The notes below the pieces were generated by a model, which saw only the letters and a list, made by a program, of their open reading frames with translations, was not told the origin of the DNA and did not search any database. A stretch of DNA of 5,200 nt, from assembly GCA_014729055.1 (NCBI GenBank), contig WJKO01000661.1, forward strand, positions 1-5,200, given 5' to 3'. Positions 1 to 5,200 of this stretch are shown one piece after another; position 1 is the first letter of the stretch; each line of letters opens with the position of its first letter. Origin of the DNA: Promethearchaeota archaeon (GTDB lineage: Archaea; Asgardarchaeota; Lokiarchaeia; Sigyniarchaeales; Promethearchaeaceae). Both the position numbers and the translations under genes were made by a program.

Positions 1-274
1 GATCAAATTTTTTCTTTCCTATTTCAGATTGAATATCTTCATCTAAATTACGAATATATAACTCATTCCCAAAACTAATGTGCTTCACGGGATCTATTTG
101 TTTACTTTTAACGTACCAAGCATCCGGATCTCTCGTTATCAGCATATCTTTATTGCCTTGTTCATCCGTCCCGCCGCGGACTTTCCAGTTCTTTTTTTCT
201 TCATCGTCGTCTTTATCGTATTTATTTTTAATTCGCTTAATTATTTTTGATAAAGGCATAGGATCGTCAGTCAT
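1..274 (-). CDS. Hypothetical charged protein, N-terminal part (C-terminus outside window)
   Basis: The frame stays open for 91 codons from an ATG at 274 to the window edge, so the stop lies outside. An in-frame stop precedes the ATG near 320, and no other ATG lies between, which supports this start. The product begins MTDDPMPLSKIIKRIKNKYD. Residues 9-34 are dominated by Lys, Asp and Glu and look helical and soluble. The rest is more mixed, with patches such as NKDMLITRDPDAWYV and HISFGNELYIRNL. No signal peptide or membrane segment is visible. I do not recognise a family and assign no function. It is codirectional with purF and starts 163 nt beyond the purF stop. No good Shine-Dalgarno site or TATA box sits at the usual distance from the ATG. 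The frame could in principle be spurious, but its length in AT-rich DNA and its natural protein-like composition favour a real gene. Confidence 0.6.
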   Translation of the reverse strand, partial: MTDDPMPLSKIIKRIKNKYDKDDDEEKKNWKVRGGTDEQGNKDMLITRDPDAWYVKSKQIDPVKHISFGNELYIRNLDEDIQSEIGKKKFD

Positions 275-302
275 TATGATTTCAAGATTTCTAAATGAAC
301 TC

Positions 303-329
303 TTGACTAAAAAAATTGACTAAAAAAAA
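303..329. repeat. 13-bp tandem direct repeat, two copies
   Basis: TTGACTAAAAAAA at 303-315 is followed immediately by a second copy at 316-328, with one extra A at 329. Read on the minus strand this gives two T-runs (7 and 8 T), each followed by AGTCAA. It lies 29 nt upstream of the hypothetical gene at 274 and downstream of purF. It could be a simple slippage duplication, part of a T-tract terminator for purF, or a promoter-proximal element. Confidence 0.7.
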
Positions 330-375
330 TATCACATTCATATTTGAGCGATTCAAGATTATACAATCTATATAT

Positions 376-402
376 GAAAGAAGGAAAGAAAGGAATAAAA
401 TT
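376..402 (-). terminator. Pyrimidine-rich tract after purF, possible terminator
   Basis: On the transcribed minus strand, about 36 nt past the purF stop, there is a run of T and C only apart from one A, reading TTTTATTCCTTTCTTTCC and on through CTTCTTTC. Archaeal RNA polymerase can terminate at T-rich tracts without a hairpin, and no strong hairpin is seen here. The two T-runs at 309-329 could serve instead or as backup. Confidence 0.3.
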
Positions 403-437
403 TATAACATGTTGAATATCGTACCTTTTATTCATTT

Positions 438-2024
438 TTATAACGCGCGTTCACGATTCGTTGAAAATGTTTCTGAGAGATTTAGACATCTCGGATCTTC
501 CTTAAGCGGGTAATCTCCATTTAAGCATGCCAGACATAACTCATTTCTTGGTAACCCTATTGCTTGTACCAATCCATCAATCGTCTGATAGCCCAATGAA
601 TCCGCACCGATGTGTTCCCTAACGGTTTCGATGTAATTGTCATTATTAAGAAGTTCCTCTTTACCAACTATCAATTCATTTTTAGTCGGAAAATCTACAC
701 CCATAAAACAAGGTTCACGCACTTCAGGACATGTTATGCGGACATGAACCTTTGTTGCACCTGCTTCTTTTAGTAATTTAACAATAAAACGAGTGGTTGT
801 CCCCCGCACAATACTATCATCGATTAAAACAACTTCTTTCCCATTAATTGCACTTTTTATGGGATTTAATTTCTGTCTCACCATAGTATTTCTCCTTTGT
901 TGACCTGGCATGATAAAAGTACGCCAGACATACCGATTTTTCATCAGCCCTTCTTTATATGGTATTCCAGACTCTTCCGCAAATCCTATAGAACCACTCC
1001 TTCCCGAATCAGGTACGGGTACGACAACTGCATTACTTGAATCAACTGGACAACTCTTAGCTAAATTCTTCCCTAATCGTGTTCGCGCTTGGGCTACACT
1101 CACACCGTCAATTATTGAATCGGGTCGAGCAAAATATACGAATTCAAACATACAAAGTGCTCGTTTCTGGGATGGGACTATATACTCACTATGCAGTTGC
1201 TCATTAATACTCGTCTTTATGATTTCCCCGGGCTTCAAGTCATCTACAAACTTGCCACCGATAGAATCAATCGCACAACTTTCAGAAGCAAAGATATCAT
1301 AATCACAATGATCGTTTAGTTTTCCATAACATAATGGTTTAATTCCTAGCGGATCTCTTAAAGCATATATTTCGCTGTTTTTGGTCAATAATATCAATGA
1401 ATAGGATCCATCCAAGTACTCGGTAATCTTTCTCAAGGCATAAGTCCAGTCATGCTGCTCAAGATAGAGAGATGCCAAAATATTCGCAATGACTTCTGTA
1501 TCAGAATTAGTTGTAAAGACACGTCCTCTGCTAATCAATTGTTCTTTCAAGTCACAATAATTTGCAATATTTCCATTGAAAGCAAGTGAAAAAGATAAAT
1601 TGGTCGATGTAAAATAATGCGGTTGTGCATTCTTAATGGATGAACTACCCGCAGTTCCGTATCTGACGTGCCCGATAGATACGTTACCCCAATACTGTCT
1701 AATTACCTCGGGTGTTAAGACTTGAAAAACCAATCCGTGACCTTTATGAGTAAAGATTTTTCTTTTACCATTTACGATACTTAATCCGGCTGCCTCTTGT
1801 CCTCTATGTTGTAGGGCCATCAGACCATGGTATACTAACTGAGATACTTGCTGTCGGACATCGTGAGCCAAGATACCGAAGACACCACAGCGTTCTCTTG
1901 GTTTAAAGATGCTTTTATAATATCTTGTAGAAGAACAACTAGCCTTATTCTTACATCCAGAAAACTCATTGGAACACATCAAAGTATGTGTATATTTATT
2001 AGTCGGTGGAATATTCTCTCTCAT
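438..2024 (-). CDS. purF: Amidophosphoribosyltransferase (glutamine PRPP amidotransferase), Fe-S type
   Basis: This cytoplasmic enzyme catalyses the first committed step of purine synthesis: PRPP + glutamine gives 5-phosphoribosylamine, glutamate and PPi. The 528-residue product has an N-terminal Ntn glutaminase domain. Its nucleophile would be Cys46 in RERCGVFGI, followed by LQHRGQEAAG (71-80), HVRYGTAG (119-126) and FNGNIANY (149-156). The C-terminal phosphoribosyltransferase domain shows PVPDSGRSG (336-344) and the PRPP loop VVLIDDSIVRGTT (398-410). Cys291, Cys439 (EPCFMG), Cys497 and Cys500 (CLAC) match the four [4Fe-4S] ligands of the Bacillus subtilis-type enzyme, so a cluster is expected. 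Cys46 implies removal of a 45-residue propeptide, longer than the 11 residues of B. subtilis, and it carries Cys17, Cys24 and Cys30. The ATG at 2024 is chosen because a TATA box lies about 26 nt upstream. Met16 (1979) is the only other ATG before Cys46. The gene follows purC after 178 nt. Confidence 0.97.
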   Translation of the reverse strand: MRENIPPTNKYTHTLMCSNEFSGCKNKASCSSTRYYKSIFKPRERCGVFGILAHDVRQQVSQLVYHGLMALQHRGQEAAGLSIVNGKRKIFTHKGHGLVFQVLTPEVIRQYWGNVSIGHVRYGTAGSSSIKNAQPHYFTSTNLSFSLAFNGNIANYCDLKEQLISRGRVFTTNSDTEVIANILASLYLEQHDWTYALRKITEYLDGSYSLILLTKNSEIYALRDPLGIKPLCYGKLNDHCDYDIFASESCAIDSIGGKFVDDLKPGEIIKTSINEQLHSEYIVPSQKRALCMFEFVYFARPDSIIDGVSVAQARTRLGKNLAKSCPVDSSNAVVVPVPDSGRSGSIGFAEESGIPYKEGLMKNRYVWRTFIMPGQQRRNTMVRQKLNPIKSAINGKEVVLIDDSIVRGTTTRFIVKLLKEAGATKVHVRITCPEVREPCFMGVDFPTKNELIVGKEELLNNDNYIETVREHIGADSLGYQTIDGLVQAIGLPRNELCLACLNGDYPLKEDPRCLNLSETFSTNRERAL

Positions 2025-2044
2025 GAGACTTCTTTACCCTTTAC

Positions 2045-2056
2045 TAATTTATATTC
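2045..2056 (-). promoter_or_regulatory. TATA-like box for purF
   Basis: On the minus strand this reads GAATATAAATTA, close to the archaeal TATA element. Its centre is about 26 nt from the A of the purF ATG at 2024, which would put transcription initiation at or next to the start codon. There is no clear Shine-Dalgarno site just before the ATG (AAAGAAGTCTC), which fits a leaderless message. This is prediction from spacing only. Confidence 0.5.
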
Positions 2057-2068
2057 TGTTAATCCAAT

Positions 2069-2075
2069 AAAAAAA
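2069..2075 (-). terminator. T7 tract between purC and purF
   Basis: Seven consecutive T on the minus strand, about 130 nt beyond the purC stop and just before the purF TATA box. It could end purC transcripts that read past the nearer T-tract at 2180-2185. No hairpin precedes it. Such runs are also expected by chance in AT-rich intergenic DNA. Confidence 0.25.
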
Positions 2076-2177
2076 GTCAACAAGTAGGAGATAACCAATC
2101 TAACATATAAGATTTACGCCAGAATTTATTAATCTTTCACTAGATTCTGTTTAATATATATTGGATATAATTAGAAA

Positions 2178-2188
2178 CTAAAAAATTT
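2178..2188 (-). terminator. T6 tract shortly after purC stop
   Basis: The minus strand reads AAATTTTTTAG starting about 15 nt past the purC stop codon. This is a simple oligo-T candidate for archaeal factor-independent termination. No stable stem is seen upstream. It would separate purC from purF transcription, in line with purF having its own TATA box. Confidence 0.3.
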
Positions 2189-2202
2189 AATGAATATAAT
2201 TT

Positions 2203-3153
2203 TTAAAGATTGAGATTTTTCTTTATTCTCTCTTTAATATTGCCTAAAGCAGGACTAAATTCTTTTCCAGTTATGATTTCATAACTCTTAACGTATCTTT
2301 GGGCTAATTCAATTCGTATATCATCAGGTATATCTGGTATTTCTCCATCACCCATAAAAGCTTGTTCCATCAACCATCCACGGAAAAATTCCTTGTCTAA
2401 TATATCAGGTTCCTCGCCTTTATCAAACTTTTCTTGATAGGTGTCCAAAATCCAAAATCTTGATGCGTCAGGTGTATGGATTTCATCAATTAATACAATT
2501 TCATCATCAGCCGTTAATCCGAATTCGTATTTACAATCAACTAAAATTAAATTATTCTTTGCACAATAGTTCTGTCCAAATTCGAATAGTTTGTATACAT
2601 ATTCTTCCACTTGTTCATAGACATCTTTATCAACAATTCCTTGTTCTATGATTTCTTCTCGCGATATCGGTTCATCATGAATTCCTTTTTCCTCCTTAGT
2701 TGACGGCGTAATCGTTGTCTCGGGTAATTTTTGATGCTTCTTTAAACCCTCTGGAAACTTTATCCCTGATACAGCCTCACCTTTCTTATAAGCACGCCAA
2801 GCACTACCTGTTATATATCCACGAACCACCATTTCTATCGGAAAGGGTTTACATTCCTTAGCAATAGTCACATTGGGATCTGGCACACCAATTACGTGAT
2901 TTGGAGCAATATCGGCAGTTTTATCGAACCAGAAATTAGAAACTTGATTCAATAATTGCCCTTTGAATGGAATCGTCGTTATTACCCTATCAAATGCACT
3001 CAAGCGATCAGAAGCGATCAAGATTCTCTTATTTTTATATTTCTGAATATAATTATCTCGAACCTTTCCTCTGTATAATTCTCCCAATTGTGAAAAATTG
3101 GTTTCAAGTAGCGTATTATTAAGATTTTCTTTAAGTATTTCTTTATCTATCAT
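2203..3153 (-). CDS. purC: Phosphoribosylaminoimidazole-succinocarboxamide synthase (SAICAR synthetase)
   Basis: This enzyme joins aspartate to CAIR with ATP to give SAICAR in de novo purine synthesis, in the cytoplasm. The 316-residue product shows the family motifs in order: ATP-binding GELYRGKVRDNY (24-35), SDRLSAFDRV (48-57), signature 1 PIEMVVRGYITGS (105-117), LPETTITPSTKEEKGIHDE (143-161), DCKYEFG (206-212) and signature 2 LIDEIHTPDASRFW (221-234). The length and the TPSTKEEKGIHDE segment place it with the longer yeast ADE1-like form (about 300 residues) rather than the compact E. coli form of about 237. It appears full length, with all signatures intact. The ATG at 3153 places GELYRGKVRD at the usual distance from the N-terminus, and a TATA-like box sits about 24 nt upstream. 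It lies between the HAD gene (126-nt gap) and purF (178-nt gap), all on the same strand. Confidence 0.97.
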   Translation of the reverse strand: MIDKEILKENLNNTLLETNFSQLGELYRGKVRDNYIQKYKNKRILIASDRLSAFDRVITTIPFKGQLLNQVSNFWFDKTADIAPNHVIGVPDPNVTIAKECKPFPIEMVVRGYITGSAWRAYKKGEAVSGIKFPEGLKKHQKLPETTITPSTKEEKGIHDEPISREEIIEQGIVDKDVYEQVEEYVYKLFEFGQNYCAKNNLILVDCKYEFGLTADDEIVLIDEIHTPDASRFWILDTYQEKFDKGEEPDILDKEFFRGWLMEQAFMGDGEIPDIPDDIRIELAQRYVKSYEIITGKEFSPALGNIKERIKKNLNL

Positions 3154-3172
3154 CCTAAATTCTAATCCCGTT

Positions 3173-3181
3173 CTATTTAAG
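3173..3181 (-). promoter_or_regulatory. TATA-like box for purC
   Basis: The minus strand reads CTTAAATAG, centred about 24 nt before the purC ATG at 3153. There is no Shine-Dalgarno site at a useful distance: the only purines are in TTTAGG directly abutting the ATG. The arrangement suggests a leaderless or near-leaderless purC message with its own promoter, separate from the HAD gene upstream. Confidence 0.45.
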
Positions 3182-3279
3182 TGGAGTTATCTTGGAAATT
3201 AAATAAGATTTTCATAACATGCCATTAATAATTCTTTATATTTTTACAATTAATCATTCAGTTTTAGTAAAAAGGTCAA

Positions 3280-3969
3280 TTACATGAGGGTGAAGTTGTC
3301 CTTAATTATTTTCATAACATCATCAGCTATATTTGATTGTTCAACAGAAAAGTCTGATTTTACTAACGAATCCTTGTTATGCTCAGTGATTACCGCGATG
3401 GTTGTACACCCAAAATTCACTCCAAGTTGTATATCTGCCCCATGGTCGCCGATTAGAATTGTGTTTTCTGGTTTTATGGAATATTTCTCAATCGCTGCGT
3501 TTAAATGAACCGTGCTTGGCTTAGCCTCGTCAACATCATCTCTTCCGTAGATGTCGTCAATATATTGATATAATTTAGCAGTTTTTAATGTCAATTCGGC
3601 AACTCTATGTGTATTATAAGTACAGATAATGTGTTGAAGATTATGCTTTTTTCCAAATCGAAGAAGATGCTCAATATTGGTGATGGGTTTGGCAATATGT
3701 GCAGCCTGCTCCTCGATTGTTACAATAGCGTCGTTCACTTCATTTAGAATTTCACCTATTTTTTCATCGGAATAGCCATACTCATTCCCGAACACAATTC
3801 TGGCATCATCAACAGCACTGGTAATGGTGTTTTTAACGTTATATCTATTTTTAAGGCCCCATTTCTCTAAAACATTGATAGCTGCACGACGAGCTTTGAT
3901 ATAATCTATTTGGAAATAAACAAGGGTACCGTCCATATCATAGAGAATTGTTTTCAAAACATTCAGAAT
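3280..3969 (-). CDS. HAD-superfamily hydrolase (subfamily I, phosphatase-like), probable non-AUG start
   Basis: This is a predicted cytoplasmic Mg2+-dependent phosphatase; the substrate cannot be told. Numbering from the proposed start, motif I is DMDGTLV (11-17, nucleophile Asp11 and acid/base Asp13), motif II is IICTYN (114-119, Thr118), the motif III lysine is Lys150 in DEAKPS, and motif IV is GDHGADI (174-180, Asp175 and Asp179). The roughly 95 residues between motifs I and II are mostly helical, as in a C1 cap like that of phosphoglycolate phosphatases. The start is unusual. The only upstream in-frame ATG (4116) would add 49 residues, overlap the DUF211 gene by 50 nt and read through a tandem repeat and a TATA-like run. 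An AGGAG site (3980-3976) instead points to ATT at 3969 (6-nt spacing) or CTG at 3966; TTG at 3957 is also possible. The 229-residue product from ATT is a normal size for the family. Confidence 0.85.
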   Translation of the reverse strand: MLNVLKTILYDMDGTLVYFQIDYIKARRAAINVLEKWGLKNRYNVKNTITSAVDDARIVFGNEYGYSDEKIGEILNEVNDAIVTIEEQAAHIAKPITNIEHLLRFGKKHNLQHIICTYNTHRVAELTLKTAKLYQYIDDIYGRDDVDEAKPSTVHLNAAIEKYSIKPENTILIGDHGADIQLGVNFGCTTIAVITEHNKDSLVKSDFSVEQSNIADDVMKIIKDNFTLM

Positions 3970-3975
3970 AGAGAT

Positions 3976-3980
3976 CTCCT
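3976..3980 (-). promoter_or_regulatory. Shine-Dalgarno site deciding the HAD gene start
   Basis: AGGAG on the minus strand. From its last G, the in-frame ATT at 3969 is 6 nt away, CTG at 3966 is 9 nt and TTG at 3957 is 18 nt. No in-frame ATG or GTG is within range. An out-of-frame ATG at 3962 stops after two codons. The site rules against the long frame starting at 4116. Confidence 0.5.
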
Positions 3981-4001
3981 TTATGAATCTAAAATTGAAA
4001 T

Positions 4002-4016
4002 GAATATATATATAAA
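4002..4016 (-). promoter_or_regulatory. TATA-like box for the HAD gene
   Basis: The minus strand reads TTTATATATATATTC, a strong match to an archaeal TATA element. Initiation about 26 nt downstream falls near 3983, just before the AGGAG site, giving a short leader of roughly 14 nt to the proposed start. This contrasts with purC, purF and DUF211, whose boxes are placed for leaderless transcripts. Confidence 0.45.
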
Positions 4017-4021
4017 AAAAA
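4014..4021 (-). terminator. T8 tract after the DUF211 gene
   Basis: Eight T on the minus strand, 46 nt beyond the DUF211 stop, at the end of a region already rich in TTTT blocks (the 12-bp repeat at 4018-4053). It could end the DUF211 transcript just before the HAD promoter that it abuts. No GC-rich hairpin is present, so the call rests on T-richness and position. Confidence 0.35.
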
Positions 4022-4053
4022 GTTTTGCTAAAAGTTTTACTAAAAGTTTTACT
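4018..4053. repeat. 12-bp tandem repeat, three copies
   Basis: Three adjoining units: AAAAGTTTTGCT (4018-4029), AAAAGTTTTACT (4030-4041) and AAAAGTTTTACT (4042-4053). The first differs from the others at one base, and a degraded partial unit (TACTTTT) follows. Each unit carries AAAA-G-TTTT, nearly its own reverse complement. The repeat lies wholly between the DUF211 stop and the HAD TATA box. Read in the long HAD frame it would give repeated SKTF, which looks like translated non-coding sequence. Confidence 0.85.
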
Positions 4054-4066
4054 TACTTTTGTATTG

Positions 4067-4375
4067 CTAATCTTGAGGTGTGCTGATAAATTCCACAGAA
4101 TGACTACCACAGACAACTTGGTCTAAACTATGTATTGCACAGTTGAGTGACTCGAGTTTTCGTTTAATCAACGGATAGTTCAAGCTTTTTCCTTCAATGA
4201 CGATTTTTACAGTCTGAGTTCTCCTATCATTCTCAACAAGTGTAATATTTACCCCATCAACATTAGCACCTTCGAGCTTTACCAGCTCTATTGCCAACAT
4301 ATCAATACTCGGCTCATGAGGCTTCAGAATATCCAATATTAACCTAGTTAAATAGATGTGTTTCTCACTACTCAT
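4067..4375 (-). CDS. DUF211 family protein (archaeal, unknown function)
   Basis: This 102-residue protein matches the DUF211 pattern along its whole length: RLILDILKPHEPSI (11-24), KLEGANVDGVNITLVEND (33-50), KIVIEGKSLNYPLIK (57-71), AIHSLDQVVCG (80-90) and the characteristic TPQD C-terminus (99-102). The family is small, mostly archaeal and predicted to have a ferredoxin-like alpha/beta fold; its biochemical role is not established. There is no signal peptide or membrane segment. Cys79 and Cys89 are present, but I attach no role to them. It is the first gene of the minus-strand series and diverges from the dehydrogenase across a 70-nt promoter region. The ATG at 4375 is supported by a TATA box about 27 nt upstream and by the short N-terminal lead expected in the family. 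An overlapping ATG at 4379 is in another frame. Confidence 0.93.
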   Translation of the reverse strand: MSSEKHIYLTRLILDILKPHEPSIDMLAIELVKLEGANVDGVNITLVENDRRTQTVKIVIEGKSLNYPLIKRKLESLNCAIHSLDQVVCGSHSVEFISTPQD

Positions 4376-4390
4376 ACATTAATAGATTTA

Positions 4391-4400
4391 ATCCATGGAT
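4391..4400. repeat. 10-bp perfect palindrome in the divergent promoter
   Basis: ATCCATGGAT is identical to its reverse complement. It lies against the TATA-like element shared by the DUF211 and dehydrogenase genes, and between that element and the DUF211 start. A half-site-like ATCCAT recurs at 4419-4424. The position would suit a repressor site, but a 10-bp palindrome alone is weak evidence. Confidence 0.35.
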
Positions 4401-4408
4401 ATAAATTT
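4397..4408 (-). promoter_or_regulatory. TATA-like box for the DUF211 gene
   Basis: The minus strand reads AAATTTATATCC. The TTTATAT core is centred about 27 nt before the ATG at 4375, predicting a leaderless or near-leaderless message. No Shine-Dalgarno site lies close to the ATG (TCTATTAATGT). Confidence 0.45.
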
Positions 4409-4412
4409 TATT
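4398..4412 (+). promoter_or_regulatory. TATA-like box for the dehydrogenase gene
   Basis: GATATAAATTTTATT on the plus strand occupies the same bases as the DUF211 TATA box. Initiation about 26 nt downstream would fall near 4430, leaving a leader of about 15 nt that contains TTGAGG before the ATG at 4446. A single AT-rich element may thus serve both directions. Confidence 0.35.
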
Positions 4413-4445
4413 ACCAACATCCATAGAATTATTCAATTGAGGAAA

Positions 4446-5200
4446 ATGAATTTGGAAAAAAGACTAGAAGGAAAAAAAATATTTATTAGTGGTGCGGGTT
4501 CTGGATTAGGAAAGGCAATCGCATTAAGATTTGCTCGAGAAGGTGCAGATATTGCCATTAATGATATAAATGAAGAAAATGCCAATAATACGAAGACAGA
4601 AGTTGAAAAATTGGGACAGAAATCAATTGTTTTTATTGGAGATGTTTCTGATTCCAGTTCAGTGAAGAATATGGTTAAAACATATTATAAAGAATGGGAC
4701 ACTTTAGATGTCTTGGTAAATAACGCGGGTGTCGGTGCCACGGCAAGTAAAATAATGTCCATGAAGGAGGAAGCCTTTGATCACATTATTAATATTAATA
4801 TAAAGAGCGTCTTTCTTATGTCAAAATGGTTCTCTAAGAAAATGAGGAAGAGAAAAACAGCCGACGATCAATTAAGAGGCAAGATAATTAATATGTCATC
4901 AATGAGAGGATTACGCGGACGGGATAATTTCGGGGCTTATAGTGTCTCAAAAGCCGGTGTCTTAAGCTTAACTCAAACATTGTCAATTGAGCTCGGAAAA
5001 TATCGGATAACTGTAAACGCGATATGTCCTGGATTAATTCACACACCTATCTATGGACCTATATCTTATGAAGACCTAGCTTCTATGAGTGAACCTATTT
5101 GTTTGACTCACAAACCCGTTGGTCATCCAGAAGATGTCGCAGGTGTTGCATTCTTTTTAGCATCTAGTGATAGTGATTGGATAACAGGACAGTATGTTCC
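4446..5200 (+). CDS. Short-chain dehydrogenase/reductase (SDR), 3' end outside window
   Basis: This is an NAD(P)-dependent oxidoreductase of the classical SDR family, with 251 complete codons in the window. Visible motifs are the Rossmann glycine motif SGAGSGLG (15-22), GDVSD (65-69), NNAG (92-95), the NIN segment with probable catalytic Asn118, Ser152, Tyr165 and Lys169 (YSVSK), and CPG (194-196). Asp40 at the end of the predicted second beta strand usually favours NAD over NADP. The last visible residues, WITGQYVP, normally lie close to the C-terminus of classical SDRs, so only a short tail is missing. The substrate cannot be assigned; 3-oxoacyl-ACP reductase-like and sugar or alcohol dehydrogenase-like members share these motifs. 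A basic insert (KKMRKRKTADDQLRGK, 131-146) precedes the serine strand. The ATG at 4446 has GAGG only 3 nt upstream. An in-frame ATG at 4395 would add 17 residues but lies beside the TATA-like element. It diverges from DUF211. Confidence 0.93.
   Translation, partial: MNLEKRLEGKKIFISGAGSGLGKAIALRFAREGADIAINDINEENANNTKTEVEKLGQKSIVFIGDVSDSSSVKNMVKTYYKEWDTLDVLVNNAGVGATASKIMSMKEEAFDHIININIKSVFLMSKWFSKKMRKRKTADDQLRGKIINMSSMRGLRGRDNFGAYSVSKAGVLSLTQTLSIELGKYRITVNAICPGLIHTPIYGPISYEDLASMSEPICLTHKPVGHPEDVAGVAFFLASSDSDWITGQYV

Noticed and set aside
78..513. Plus-strand open frames near the left end
   Set aside because: One is antisense to the charged minus-strand frame and rich in Ser runs expected from antisense of Lys/Glu codons. 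The other spans an intergenic repeat and the end of purF.
910..1302. Plus-strand open frame of 130 codons inside purF
   Set aside because: It is the antisense shadow of a strongly conserved purF segment, with no recognisable domain and no start signal.
2119..2148. Small hairpin AATCT-ttcact-AGATT in the purC-purF gap
   Set aside because: The stem is 5 bp and AT-rich, too weak to call as a terminator or RNA gene.
2055..2166. Inverted repeat ATCCAATA / TATTGGAT flanking much of the purC-purF gap
   Set aside because: It is only 8 bp with a loop of nearly 90 nt in very AT-rich DNA. No conserved riboswitch or RNA fold could be recognised between the arms.
2088..3191. Possible shared operator upstream of purC and purF (GGAGTTATC versus GGAGATAAC)
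   Set aside because: The two strings share only a few bases, are not in the same orientation or distance from the TATA boxes, and do not match an operator I can name.
3970..4116. N-terminal 49-residue extension of the HAD protein from the ATG at 4116
   Set aside because: It overlaps the DUF211 coding end by 50 nt, translates a tandem repeat (SKTF three times) and a TATA-like run, has no recognisable domain, and lies upstream of a better ribosome site.
4395..4445. 17-residue upstream extension of the dehydrogenase from the in-frame ATG at 4395
   Set aside because: It would overlap the shared TATA-like element, and the start at 4446 already gives the short lead typical before the SDR glycine motif. 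GAGG lies next to the 4446 ATG.

Overview
This is a 5.2-kb, AT-rich stretch that most likely comes from an archaeon. Three things point that way. A 102-residue protein (minus strand, 4375..4067) matches the mainly archaeal DUF211 family almost end to end. TATA-like boxes lie about 24-27 nt upstream of three ATG starts, as in archaeal leaderless transcripts. T-rich tracts without strong GC hairpins follow several stop codons. The phylum cannot be fixed from this window. An AT-rich mesophile such as a member of the Nitrososphaeria would fit, but that is inference.

Five of the six genes are on the minus strand. In transcription order they are: the DUF211 protein (4375..4067), a HAD-superfamily hydrolase (about 3969..3280), purC (SAICAR synthetase, 3153..2203), purF (glutamine PRPP amidotransferase, 2024..438), and the 5' part of an unrecognised, highly charged protein that runs off the left edge (274..1). 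On the plus strand, diverging from DUF211, is a short-chain dehydrogenase/reductase (4446..>5200) whose last residues run off the right edge. No gap between genes exceeds 180 nt. No rRNA, tRNA, CRISPR array, insertion sequence or riboswitch was seen.

PurF commits PRPP to de novo purine synthesis by making phosphoribosylamine. PurC acts later, joining aspartate to CAIR to give SAICAR. The two genes are adjacent and codirectional, but a 178-nt gap holding T-tracts and a separate TATA box suggests two transcripts rather than one tight operon. The HAD phosphatase and DUF211 protein lie upstream in the same direction. A functional link to purine metabolism is possible but not shown.

The window is mostly ordinary housekeeping sequence, and no new system is evident. 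The points worth a second look are: the HAD gene, which has a good Shine-Dalgarno site but only non-AUG codons (ATT, CTG or TTG) where translation should begin; PurF's 45-residue, cysteine-bearing propeptide ahead of the catalytic cysteine, on an enzyme that keeps all four Fe-S ligand cysteines; two short tandem repeats in intergenic sequence; and a compact shared promoter between DUF211 and the dehydrogenase.
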